Notes under the pieces: generated by a model
Seen by the model: the letters and a program-made list of their open reading frames with translations, nothing else
Database searches by the model: none
Told to the model about the DNA's origin: nothing
Made by a program: the position numbers and the translations under genes
Assembly: GCA_964414755.1 (NCBI GenBank)
Contig: CAYPXH010000030.1
Coordinates: 1-15,920, forward strand
DNA from: JAEUKQ01 sp964414755
Lineage (GTDB): Bacteria; Pseudomonadota; Alphaproteobacteria; JAEUKQ01
DNA: 15,920 nucleotides
Direction: 5' to 3'
Shown here: one piece after another, positions 6,601 through 13,926 of the stretch
Numbering within the stretch: position 1 is the stretch's first letter
How the letters are laid out: each line of letters starts with the position of its first letter

Positions 6601-7206
6601 TTAAAGCCCGTAAGGAAATTGTTTATAATCGATAACGCCACTGTCCCGAACGCCTTTTAAAGCCATGCTATAGGCCAATAAAATTTTTAAATTATAAATG
6701 GCCCGTTTGCGAATATCTTGATCCAGCGGGGTGCTATTTTTCGCGTCTTTCCAAATGGTGTTGACATTGCGGATAATCAGGTGGTCGGGCATCCAACAAA
6801 TACGTGTGTTTTTATAGCTGCTCATCCGCAGTTCGGCAACCGGATAGGCGCCCCCCATACCCGAAGAAACCGCAACAATCAGGCCGGGTTTATGGGCTAG
6901 TTCGTGCGCATCACACAAGACAAAGAAATTTTTAAGGCCCGGGGGAACCATCCCACTCCATTCCGGTGATACAACAACAAACCCATCGGCTTTTTGTAAT
7001 TGTTGGCTTACGGGCGACCAAATTTTTTGCCAACGTTCGGCTTTGCCCCAAACACCATCATCCCACATCGGAAGCTTCAATTCCTGCAAATCCAGCAGGG
7101 TTGTTTTGGCATTTAATTCTTTGGTTAATATGTCGTTCAACACGTTGCTAATGCGGCGTGATTCCCCTTGGGTTCTATGGCTACCCGAAATGATGGCAAT
7201 ATTCAT
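6601..7206 (-). CDS. NAD(P)H-dependent FMN reductase, flavodoxin fold, 201 aa
   Basis: A flavoprotein of the NADPH-dependent FMN reductase family (the type of SsuE/ArsH/YieF-like proteins). The N-terminal GSHR (8-11), after the first strand MNIAIIS, begins the FMN phosphate loop. SPEWSGMVPPGLKNFF (80-95) is the second flavin contact, where most members read SPEY-x-G-x-PG-x-LKN; tryptophan here replaces the common tyrosine. Such enzymes reduce flavins, quinones, azo compounds or metals using NAD(P)H. Length is normal. ATG at 7206 follows AGGAA at good spacing. The gene diverges from a Nudix gene across 172 bases that contain a 21-bp palindrome, so a dedicated regulator may control it. No regulator gene adjoins. 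Confidence 0.85.
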   Translation of the reverse strand: MNIAIISGSHRTQGESRRISNVLNDILTKELNAKTTLLDLQELKLPMWDDGVWGKAERWQKIWSPVSQQLQKADGFVVVSPEWSGMVPPGLKNFFVLCDAHELAHKPGLIVAVSSGMGGAYPVAELRMSSYKNTRICWMPDHLIIRNVNTIWKDAKNSTPLDQDIRKRAIYNLKILLAYSMALKGVRDSGVIDYKQFPYGL

Positions 7207-7274
7207 GATGATTCCTATGATGTAATTTGTAGTAAAATCAATAAAAAGCCCTTCTTAATATGGCATAAAGCAGC

Positions 7275-7295
7275 ATATTACTTTTAAAGTAATAT
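7275..7295. promoter_or_regulatory. 21-bp palindromic operator candidate
   Basis: Two perfect 10-bp arms, ATATTACTTT and AAAGTAATAT, flank a single central T. It lies between the divergent FMN reductase and Nudix genes, 16 bases before the -35 element proposed for the Nudix gene. This symmetry and size fit a dimeric winged-helix repressor. The TTACTTT/AAAGTAA form is reminiscent of sites used by HxlR/MarR-like redox regulators, but that assignment is inference. Confidence 0.6.
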
Positions 7296-7311
7296 AAGAA
7301 GAAAAAAGCAA

Positions 7312-7339
7312 TTGTGAAGATGCTGCCATTTTATATAAA
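7312..7339 (+). promoter_or_regulatory. Candidate promoter of the second Nudix gene
   Basis: TTGTGA (7312-7317), a 16-base spacer and TATAAA (7334-7339) precede the ATG at 7379. The predicted start site is near 7346. Confidence 0.45.
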
Positions 7340-7378
7340 ATTATTCTTGTAATTGACGTTGATTCCTAGAAGAAAAAA

Positions 7379-7750
7379 ATGATTATTTGCGCCTGTTTAT
7401 TATCCATGACAGAAGAGCATATTTTGTTGGTGCGTGCGCACGGCAAAAGGGTATGGTATTTGCCAGGGGGTAAAATTAATCCAGGTGAACAGCCAGTTGA
7501 TGCCCTGTGCCGCGAGTTATTGGAAGAATTAGGTGTAGAAATCAAGCCAGAAGATTGTTTTTATCTGAAAACAGTTGTGGGGCCAAGCCATAACCTACGC
7601 GACAAGGTAAAACTTATATGTTTTGCGGCTACTTTGCCGCCACAGATACAAGCAAAAGCCGAGATCGCAGAAATTGCCTGGATTCCCAAGAAATTTTTAC
7701 ATATAATGGCGCCCGCTGTGCGCTTAGTCGTCACAAACCGTAATAGCTAA
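7379..7750 (+). CDS. Nudix hydrolase, 123 aa
   Basis: A small single-domain Nudix protein. The box is complete: GGKINPGEQ, then PVDALC, then RELLEELGV, satisfying G-x5-E-x7-R-E-x2-E-E-x-G-x. The N-terminal strand MIICACLLSMTEEHILLVRA and the RVWYLPGG entry to the box are standard. The overall size suggests an NTP pyrophosphatase of the MutT kind, acting on oxidised or non-canonical nucleotides; the real substrate is unknown. It is not close to the Nudix protein at the left edge beyond the shared motif. ATG at 7379 follows a weak AGAAG. It diverges from the FMN reductase gene and may share its operator. Confidence 0.88.
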   Translation: MIICACLLSMTEEHILLVRAHGKRVWYLPGGKINPGEQPVDALCRELLEELGVEIKPEDCFYLKTVVGPSHNLRDKVKLICFAATLPPQIQAKAEIAEIAWIPKKFLHIMAPAVRLVVTNRNS

Positions 7751-7776
7751 GCTCATTGCCATACCACCGATGGGGA

Positions 7777-8151
7777 TTATTTTACTGGGGGTAAGCGGCC
7801 TGGTTGCCATTCCAGTAATTGTTTGGCGATGCGGTGTTTTTGCTGAATTGTGAGATCGCGCTCTAACTGTTCAATGATGTTTAAAACAGCTTCGGCCATT
7901 GATGTACCTAAATCTTGTTTTTGTTGGGTTATTCGGTATATGGCACGGTGACACCAAAAATATGCTTTCTCAAGATTCCCCTCACCCTGATCGCCGCTAA
8001 AATAAGCAAGGCATAGTTGCATTTGCGCTTCCGCTTTATCCAGCACTGCTTGCTGAAGTTGATCAGCAAGTACTGGTTCGGTTGATGTCTGACCAAGGGT
8101 TATATTTCCGAGGAAAAGGCAGGTGGACAAAACCAAAAAGATTCTTCCCAT
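7777..8151 (-). CDS. Secreted Sel1-repeat protein, 124 aa
   Basis: The N-terminus MGRIFLVLSTCLFLGNITLG is a short Sec signal peptide, with cleavage probably just before QTSTEP. Residues about 39-74 contain one Sel1-like repeat (AEAQMQLCLAYFSGDQGEGN then LEKAYFWCHRAI), with the A-x-x-x-L-x-x-x-Y-x-x-G and KA-x-x-W-x-x-x-A spacing of these alpha-alpha hairpins. The C-terminal helix LTIQQKHRIAKQLLEWQPG resembles the end of many bacterial Sel1 proteins. Such repeats mediate protein-protein contacts, often in the periplasm; no enzyme activity is expected. The protein is short, with only one clear repeat. The gene converges with the Nudix gene (26 bases apart) and has a weak ribosome binding site (GAGAAG close to ATG). 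Confidence 0.75.
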   Translation of the reverse strand: MGRIFLVLSTCLFLGNITLGQTSTEPVLADQLQQAVLDKAEAQMQLCLAYFSGDQGEGNLEKAYFWCHRAIYRITQQKQDLGTSMAEAVLNIIEQLERDLTIQQKHRIAKQLLEWQPGRLPPVK

Positions 8152-8223
8152 GGGCTTCTCATACTTCGTGATTATACCGCACCATTCTATAGATTAATAT
8201 CATAAATGCTAGTCACTAACTGA

Positions 8224-8412
8224 TTATGTGATACGGTCTTGAAATAGAGTACCATGTCCATTAGTCAGTGAAGATAGGTTGTTCAGCCTATATCCCAAAT
8301 ATTTAACAGATAAATATGCCAAAGTTGCTTGTGTTTTGTTGGGATATAATAAAAGGGGAATACCAGCTTCGTCTGGGTTGCTAGCATATCCTGTTGGCTG
8401 TGGGGGAAACAT
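8224..8412 (-). CDS. Doubtful small ORF downstream of nrdG, 62 aa
   Basis: An open frame begins 23 bases after the nrdG stop on the same strand. It has no ribosome binding site, and I recognise no similarity. The composition is protein-like (PDEAGIPLLLYPNKTQATL), so it could be a fragment of a decayed gene or a small partner in the nrd transcript. It could equally be chance. The rest of the 284-base gap between nrdG and the Sel1 gene shows nothing else I can name, and no clear terminator for nrdG. Confidence 0.2.
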   Translation of the reverse strand: MFPPQPTGYASNPDEAGIPLLLYPNKTQATLAYLSVKYLGYRLNNLSSLTNGHGTLFQDRIT

Positions 8413-8435
8413 AGAAATCTAGGTCAAGAATGGTA

Positions 8436-9152
8436 CTAAAAATTACGAAAGACAACACTGAAATTTCTTGGAGTATTCAAAAGATTTTTCTCAATTATCC
8501 TGGTTTGTGGTAACATATGGCCCAATGTTGGGCGGCCATCACTTTCAGCAAAATTCTGAATTGTATAGATTCCAGTAAAATTCCTCTGTTCTAAGTCATT
8601 TATAATAGCATTTATATCCTCTTCATTCAGCAGGTCAGTATGCACAGTCGTTCGCACTTCAAAAGCTCCCAACATCATTTGGCATAAATAATCAAGTGTT
8701 CTTGAAAAAGAATCATATTTTACAGTTTGTGTAACATGCCGGAATTTTTGTGGAGTAGCCTTGTAGTCAAGTGCAACAAAATCAAGATATCCTTGCTTAT
8801 GCAACAGCATTATTTTTTCTGGATATAAACCGTTAGTATCTAATTTGATGGGGTACCTCATCGTTTTTATCTGGGCAACAAAATCTATCAGTTCTCCGTA
8901 GACTGAGGCCTCGCCACCAGATAAAACAACCCCCTCTAAGAGACCTTGGCGTTTTTTTAAAAAATCCAAGATATATTTTGCATCAAAACGCCCATTTTCT
9001 CTGACGATTTGAGGATTATGGCAGTAACTGCAACGCATATTACAACCACTGAACCAGACGACGCAGGCTGGGCGACCAGGATAATCAATCAGGGTGAATG
9101 GCGTAAGGCCATAAACTGGTAAAACATTGACCCTAACACGGTGGCGATTCAT
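8436..9152 (-). CDS. nrdG: Anaerobic ribonucleotide reductase activase NrdG, 238 aa
   Basis: A radical S-adenosylmethionine enzyme that uses a [4Fe-4S] cluster and SAM to place the glycyl radical on NrdD. The cluster motif C-x3-C-x2-C is at residues 37, 41 and 44 (SGCNMRCSYCHNPQ). The SAM-binding glycine-rich motif is VVLSGGEAS (about 86-94). The N-terminal phrase GLTPFTLIDYPGRPACVVWF is typical of the longer NrdG/PflA-like activases (about 230 residues) rather than the 154-residue E. coli NrdG. ATG at 9152 is preceded by GAAGGT at suitable distance. It lies 44 bases after nrdD on the same strand and is surely co-transcribed with it, so it should follow the Fnr-type control of nrdD. Confidence 0.93.
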   Translation of the reverse strand: MNRHRVRVNVLPVYGLTPFTLIDYPGRPACVVWFSGCNMRCSYCHNPQIVRENGRFDAKYILDFLKKRQGLLEGVVLSGGEASVYGELIDFVAQIKTMRYPIKLDTNGLYPEKIMLLHKQGYLDFVALDYKATPQKFRHVTQTVKYDSFSRTLDYLCQMMLGAFEVRTTVHTDLLNEEDINAIINDLEQRNFTGIYTIQNFAESDGRPTLGHMLPQTRIIEKNLLNTPRNFSVVFRNF

Positions 9153-9196
9153 CGTAAGACCTTCAGGGGTTTATTACATTACGAATTGAAAAATTT

Positions 9197-11236
9197 TTAG
9201 GCAAATTGCGTAAAAAGATCCGGGGATTGAATCTTCTTCTCGATAAAATGCTTGCGCTGGCGATGTTCACCCTGTTTTCCCTTATTGAAACTGTCAACTG
9301 GGCGAAAATAACCCATAACGCGAGTCCAGACTTTTGTTTTAGCTTTACAGTGCGGGCACTCAGGTTGTTCGCCATTTAGATAACCATGCACGTCGCAGAC
9401 AGAAAAAACAGGAGTTACGCTAATATAAGGTAGCTGGTAGGTACTGATCACTTTTTTTACGAACCGTTTGCAGGCTTCTGTACTAGAGAGTTTTTCGTTC
9501 ATGTACAAGTGCAGAACAGTTCCGCCTGTATATTTGCACTGGAGCTGATTCTGAAGTTCTAGCGCCTCAAAGGGATCTTCGGTGAAGTCGACCGGGATTT
9601 GTGAGGAATTGGTATAATAAATATTCTCACCAACACCAGCCTGAATAATTCCGGCAAACCGTTTTTTATCTTCCTTAGCAAAGCGGTATGTTGTGCCTTC
9701 TGCGGGTGTGGCCTCGAGATTGTAAAGATTACCTGTTGTTTCCTGGTATTGAATCAGACGTGCACGCATATGGTCCAGTATTGCAAGACACATATCTACA
9801 CCATATGTGTCGGTCAAATCATGCTGATCATTCGTGAAGTTACGTACCATTTCATTCATGCCATTCACACCAATGGTCGAAAAGTGGTTGCGGAAAAACG
9901 GTAAATAGCGCGCTGTGTAGGGGTAAAGACCCCGATTATACATTTTTTGGATAAATGACCGTTTTTTCTCGAGGGTAGATTTAGAAATATCCATCAGGCG
10001 ATCAATTTCTGCAAACAAACCACCCCTATCACCTTTAAACCGATATCCAAGTCGGGCCATATTAAGGGTAACGACACCGATAGAACCGGTCATTTCGGCT
10101 GAACCAAAAAGACCGTTTCCACGCTTTAGTAATTCACGCAAATCCAACTGCAACCTGCAACACATTGAGCGAACAGCGCCGGGAGAGTAAGCTTCTGGGT
10201 TGTGTTTACGTTCCTTGGTTATTGGGTCAACAATAAACCGGCTGCCAATAAAATTCTGAAAGTAAGAAGAGCCAAATTTAGCTGTGTTTTCAAAGATAGC
10301 ATTGGCTACCTTGCTGTCCCAATCAAAATCCTGAGTTATATTAATAGTGGGGATAGGAAAAGTAAATGGCTGACCATTTGAATCTCCCTCCGTCATCACC
10401 TCATAATAGGCCAGGACGATCATCTCCATTTCTGCGGCAAAGTGTTCAAAAGTTAGGTCCTCTAAGGAGCGCACGGCAATATCGCGTTGTTGTGCTTTTT
10501 GTAAAAGAACTTCGTTCTTCAAATTTTTAAACAAGTGCAAATTACGATAAGTTGGAAATTGGCCTTTTAGATCCTCTGGCACTACAATGTCAAGCGTTAT
10601 ATTAGTAAAAGGTGACTGACCCCAACGTGCAGGAACATTAAGGTTGTAAACGAATTGGCGAATAGCTTTTTTCACTTCTTTAAAAGAAAGGTTGTCGTAA
10701 AAAACGTAGGGTGCCAGGTAGGTATCAAAGCTGGAAAAAGCCTGTGCCCCTGCCCATTCTGATTGCAAAATACCTAAAAAATTGCTCATCTGCCCAAGAG
10801 CTTCGCGAAAATGCCGCGGTGGGTGCGAAGAAACACGGCCAGCAACGCCGTTGAATCCATCGTTTAGCAGTGATCGCAAAGACCAACCAGCACAATATCC
10901 TGTTAAGCAATCCAAATCGTGAATGTGGAGATCACCCTGTCTATGAGCAAGAGCTTCTTCAGCACTGTAAACTTCATCTAGCCAAAAATTGGCAATTACC
11001 TTACCTGCGATATTATTGATCATGCCTGCATTGGAATATCCAGCATTAGCGTTAGCTTTTACACGCCAGTCCATACCAGAGATATATTCACTAACTGTTT
11101 CAGAGCAATCAATTTTGGTGCCGCCGTATATTGTTACAATTTGGCTGTCATGAGACGCAGATTGCCTTGGAAGCGTTGTCGGTTCGCAGACGGTTGATAA
11201 AAAAGATTCAGAAAATTTAGCAGCAGATTCCGGCAC
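9197..11236 (-). CDS. nrdD: Anaerobic (class III) ribonucleoside-triphosphate reductase NrdD, 679 aa
   Basis: Makes deoxyribonucleotides from NTPs without oxygen, using a glycyl radical. The radical motif RVMGYFRPV places the glycine at residue 642, near the C-terminus as expected. Just before it, CDVH (614-617) and CPHC (627-630) form the zinc site, with His as one apparent ligand. Substrate-site cysteines are likely C115 (in LTGYCAGWSL) and C359/C360 (SMCCRLQLD). HRQGDLHIHDLD (98-109) and the CAGWSLRSLL region are strongly conserved in the family. Only about 50 residues precede the catalytic core, so the roughly 90-residue ATP-cone found at the N-terminus of E. coli NrdD is absent. Start is GTG at 11236, chosen for the strong AGGAGG five bases upstream. 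First gene of nrdDG. Confidence 0.95.
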   Translation of the reverse strand: MPESAAKFSESFLSTVCEPTTLPRQSASHDSQIVTIYGGTKIDCSETVSEYISGMDWRVKANANAGYSNAGMINNIAGKVIANFWLDEVYSAEEALAHRQGDLHIHDLDCLTGYCAGWSLRSLLNDGFNGVAGRVSSHPPRHFREALGQMSNFLGILQSEWAGAQAFSSFDTYLAPYVFYDNLSFKEVKKAIRQFVYNLNVPARWGQSPFTNITLDIVVPEDLKGQFPTYRNLHLFKNLKNEVLLQKAQQRDIAVRSLEDLTFEHFAAEMEMIVLAYYEVMTEGDSNGQPFTFPIPTINITQDFDWDSKVANAIFENTAKFGSSYFQNFIGSRFIVDPITKERKHNPEAYSPGAVRSMCCRLQLDLRELLKRGNGLFGSAEMTGSIGVVTLNMARLGYRFKGDRGGLFAEIDRLMDISKSTLEKKRSFIQKMYNRGLYPYTARYLPFFRNHFSTIGVNGMNEMVRNFTNDQHDLTDTYGVDMCLAILDHMRARLIQYQETTGNLYNLEATPAEGTTYRFAKEDKKRFAGIIQAGVGENIYYTNSSQIPVDFTEDPFEALELQNQLQCKYTGGTVLHLYMNEKLSSTEACKRFVKKVISTYQLPYISVTPVFSVCDVHGYLNGEQPECPHCKAKTKVWTRVMGYFRPVDSFNKGKQGEHRQRKHFIEKKIQSPDLFTQFA

Positions 11237-11241
11237 AACTT

Positions 11242-11247
11242 CCTCCT
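11242..11247 (-). promoter_or_regulatory. Strong ribosome binding site fixing the GTG start of nrdD
   Basis: On the minus strand AGGAGG stands five bases before GTG (11236-11234). No other in-frame start nearby has such a site. Confidence 0.75.
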
Positions 11248-11384
11248 GTCAATAGTACAAAATTACAAAAGTACTTCAAATTGAGTGGATGATCAGCTTT
11301 TCTCTGAAGCTTGCCCATCTCCACCTGAGCAACCATCGATAGTGGTTGATAGAACAGAACTACACCATAAGTAGAGAAATGAAT

Positions 11385-11398
11385 TTGACTTAGGTCAA
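11385..11398 (-). promoter_or_regulatory. Fnr/Dnr-type binding site upstream of nrdD
   Basis: TTGAC-CTAA-GTCAA on the minus strand is a perfect palindrome that fits the Fnr/Dnr consensus TTGAY-N4-RTCAA. It overlaps the stop codon of ubiM (11390-11392) and lies about 150 bases before the nrdD start. Two -10-like hexamers follow at plausible distance on the minus strand, TATGGT (11369-11364) and TGTAGT (11364-11359), each four of six. They would put the site about 35-40 bp before transcription start, an activating position. Confidence 0.7.
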
Positions 11399-12580
11399 GC
11401 GAGTAGCTGTTATCGATTGTGTTAGTCGGGTTACAATAAGTCTTCGGGCTGGTCCAATATGGTTGCCAAGCCTTAGTAAGGCTTTTCGCGCGATTTTTGC
11501 ATAGAAATGTGTGTCAGTATAAAGGCGTACCAGGTGATTGGTACCAGTATAAATGGGATACGAGGTGCGGCGGTGGTGGCGATGATAGACTTCTAATATT
11601 CTTGTACTTCCTATGTCTTGGTTGGAAGCGATAGCCTTGCTAACTTCCACAGCTAAAGCATTGACGCTGAGAAGACCTAAATTAAAGCCTTGGGCAGTTA
11701 CAGGGTGCATGCCTACAGCCGAATCTCCCACCAGCGCAAGACGTTTTGCATAAAATTGGTTGGCATAGGTGGCAACAAGAGGATAGGAATATAACTCTGA
11801 AACAAGCCGAACATTGCCAAAATGATCACCAACCTGCTGTGCCAAATAGACTGAAAAATCATCGGGTGATAATGACAGAATTTTATGACGTTGATCGGTT
11901 TCAATTGTAATAACAACCGAAAGTTCATTTGGTCCTAGGGGTAAAAGAGCTAGAGTTTGGTTATGTTGAAACCATTCAGTAGCAATCTGATCATGTGGTT
12001 TTGTAACCATTACCTTGCAGACAATACACGTTCTGCCAAAATCAAGCATATTACAAGATATGCCAGATAATTGACGTAACTTTGAAAAACGAGAGTCAGC
12101 TGCAACAACAAGTCGGGCAGATAGTGTACTACCGTCATTGATGGAAACCGTTGCCGAATCGTTATTAAAATTGATGTCCGTTACTTCGCGCCCAAAAAGA
12201 AAATCGATGGAATTATTTTCCTGCACGGCTGCAAAAGCTGCTTTGCGGATGTGGTGGTTGGAAATAATGTAGCCAAGACGGTCGTTATGAACATTCTGAG
12301 GTATAAACTTTAGAAAATAGGGTGAATTCCCGTCTAAAACCCGTGCGGATTGGATAAGATGAATATTTTCATCACGGATTAATTGCCACTGTCCGAGCTG
12401 AGACATGATTTGTTGTGAGGCGATGGTTAAAGCGATTTCACGACCGTCATATTGAGGAGATTCGATTTTTTCTTGAGGTAATTTATCAATCACCATTACT
12501 TTCAGATTAAGACTGACTAAGGCCTTGGCAAGACTAAGACCTACCGGGCCGCCGCCAATAATTACGACATCGTTGACCAT
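11390..12580 (-). CDS. ubiM: FAD-dependent ubiquinone hydroxylase, UbiM type, 396 aa
   Basis: A flavin monooxygenase of the UbiH/UbiF/VisC/Coq6 family that hydroxylates the ubiquinone ring using O2 and NAD(P)H. The FAD ADP-binding motif is VVIIGGGPVGLSLAKAL (5-21). The middle motif normally reading ADGR is AADSRFSKLR (160-168), and the second FAD motif is LALVGDSAVGMHPV (281-294). ADSRFS, YDGREIALT and FGRTCIVCK are features I associate with UbiM, the broad branch first shown in Neisseria, rather than with UbiH or UbiF; sub-family is therefore likely but not certain. The enzyme acts at the inner face of the cytoplasmic membrane. The gene is divergent from moeA and upstream of nrdDG. A 153-base gap with an Fnr-type site separates it from nrdD, so nrdD probably has its own promoter. 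No strong ribosome binding site precedes the ATG. Confidence 0.8.
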   Translation of the reverse strand: MVNDVVIIGGGPVGLSLAKALVSLNLKVMVIDKLPQEKIESPQYDGREIALTIASQQIMSQLGQWQLIRDENIHLIQSARVLDGNSPYFLKFIPQNVHNDRLGYIISNHHIRKAAFAAVQENNSIDFLFGREVTDINFNNDSATVSINDGSTLSARLVVAADSRFSKLRQLSGISCNMLDFGRTCIVCKVMVTKPHDQIATEWFQHNQTLALLPLGPNELSVVITIETDQRHKILSLSPDDFSVYLAQQVGDHFGNVRLVSELYSYPLVATYANQFYAKRLALVGDSAVGMHPVTAQGFNLGLLSVNALAVEVSKAIASNQDIGSTRILEVYHRHHRRTSYPIYTGTNHLVRLYTDTHFYAKIARKALLRLGNHIGPARRLIVTRLTQSITATRLT

Positions 12581-12647
12581 GCTTGAAAAAACTTTCTGTT
12601 TCAGATTTAATCGACATCGGTTGAGGCCATATTAGGCTCCTCTACCT

Positions 12648-12676
12648 TTGACATGCTTAAAACTTTCTTTAACAGT
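12648..12676 (+). promoter_or_regulatory. Possible promoter of moeA
   Basis: TTGACA (12648-12653) is a perfect -35. At 17 bases it is followed only by AACAGT (three of six), so the -10 is poor. The same bases also form a degenerate Fnr-like dyad, TTGAC-ATGC-TTAAA, with a good left and weak right half. Either a weak sigma-70 promoter or a half-site is possible. Confidence 0.35.
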
Positions 12677-12688
12677 ACGCCAGCGGAG

Positions 12689-12717
12689 ATTATATAGCCA
12701 TGATTTCTTTTGATCAA
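12689..12717 (-). promoter_or_regulatory. Sigma-70 type promoter of ubiM
   Basis: On the minus strand TTGATC (12717-12712), exactly 17 bases, then a perfect TATAAT (12694-12689). It starts inside the first codons of moeA and would begin transcription near 12682, giving ubiM a leader of about 100 bases. It would make ubiM expression independent of the Fnr-type sites. Confidence 0.6.
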
Positions 12718-13926
12718 GCACAACAAAAGATACAAGAAATTGCTGGAACCAAGATGCTGGGGGTTGAAAAAGTTTCGTTGGAACATGCGGTTTTTCGTAT
12801 TTTAGCCGAAGATATATTTGTTCCTTTTGATGTGCCAGCTTTTGACAATGCAGCTATGGATGGTTTTGCAGTGTATTGCGCTGATCTTGCTGCTGCAACA
12901 AGCGAATTTCCCATATCGCTGCCGAAGGCAGGTATTGTTGCTGCCATGAATTATAATAAACTTCCTGTCCTTAATCGGGGAACATGTCTTCAAGTGATGA
13001 CCGGTGCGCCTGTGCCTATTGGAACAGAAGCGGTTATTCCTATTGAAGATGTGTTGAATACAGAAAAGCATATTATGTGCAAATCGGTTCCGGCAATCGG
13101 GGCGCATATTCGGTTGAAGGGGCAAGATTTTAGCAAGGGTAACTGTTTACTAACTAGAGGCACAAAAATAAGCAAGGCGCATATCATGGTACTGGCTACC
13201 CTTGGGATTGCTGAAGTTACGGTTTTTAAAAAACCGAACGTGCTTTTTATATCAACTGGCGCTGAAATTGTTGACGATATGGCCAGTCCGTTAAACCTTG
13301 GCCAGATTTATAATTCTAATCATCATTATGCCCGTGTTTTGCTTGAAGATTGGGGATGTATTTATCATCACCAACCATTAAGAGAGGACAAAATTGCTTC
13401 ATACGTTAATATGTTACAAGATTCTGACAGGGCTGGTTACGATCTTGTGCTTTCATCTGGTGCGGTATCGGCGGGCGCATATGATTTTGTTCAGGAAGCA
13501 CTTGAAAAAATAGGGGCTACGATTTTATATCATAAAATCAAGCTAAAACCTGGCAAACCCAATTTATTTGCTGTATTGCCATCGGGTGGATTGTATTTTG
13601 GGTTGCCAGGAAACCCTGTATCAACCGCGGTTGGATTACATTTTTTAGTTGGATTGGCATTCACGATTATAACAGGTCAGCAACGCCCCCCTAAATTTTA
13701 CGCGCGCCTTACGCGGCATATAGAAAAAAAGCAACCTCTGCATCTTATTCTCAAGGGACAATATCGCCAGCTTCAAGATGGGACAATGACGGTTGATATT
13801 CTAGATGGTCAAGAATCGTTTATGGTACATCCTTTTGTTAACATGAATTGCTGGGTCTTTATTGACGAACAAAAACGTTCCTTGCATAAGGACGAGGTGG
13901 TTGAAATTTATCCCCTGAATATTTAA
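12700..13926 (+). CDS. moeA: Molybdopterin molybdenumtransferase MoeA, 408 aa
   Basis: Inserts molybdate into adenylylated molybdopterin, the last common step of molybdenum cofactor synthesis in the cytoplasm. Length matches the family (E. coli 411). The N-terminal signature PAFDNAAMDGFAV (residues 46-58) is diagnostic. RGTCLQVMTGAPVPIGTEAV (about 98-117) lies in the second part. From about residue 183 a MoCF/MogA-like domain follows, with NVLFISTGAEIV, SSGAVSAGAYDFV (the loop commonly reads SGGVS-x-G-x-YD) and KPGKPN plus GLPGNPVS for pterin binding. The C-terminal beta domain ends VVEIYPLNI. ATG at 12700 has GGAG 11 bases upstream. Its stop overlaps that of the fnr gene tail-to-tail by two bases. 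Position next to an Fnr-type regulator and narK suggests it serves a molybdenum nitrate reductase. Confidence 0.93.
   Translation: MISFDQAQQKIQEIAGTKMLGVEKVSLEHAVFRILAEDIFVPFDVPAFDNAAMDGFAVYCADLAAATSEFPISLPKAGIVAAMNYNKLPVLNRGTCLQVMTGAPVPIGTEAVIPIEDVLNTEKHIMCKSVPAIGAHIRLKGQDFSKGNCLLTRGTKISKAHIMVLATLGIAEVTVFKKPNVLFISTGAEIVDDMASPLNLGQIYNSNHHYARVLLEDWGCIYHHQPLREDKIASYVNMLQDSDRAGYDLVLSSGAVSAGAYDFVQEALEKIGATILYHKIKLKPGKPNLFAVLPSGGLYFGLPGNPVSTAVGLHFLVGLAFTIITGQQRPPKFYARLTRHIEKKQPLHLILKGQYRQLQDGTMTVDILDGQESFMVHPFVNMNCWVFIDEQKRSLHKDEVVEIYPLNI

Noticed and set aside
9163..9375. 70-codon minus-strand ORF between nrdD and nrdG
   Set aside because: It is an alternate frame inside the 3' end of nrdD and has no independent support.
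11331..11347. AACCA-N7-TGGTT dyad in the nrdD leader, considered as an NrdR box
   Set aside because: Only five paired bases and little likeness to the NrdR consensus; NrdR boxes normally come in pairs, and no second copy was seen.
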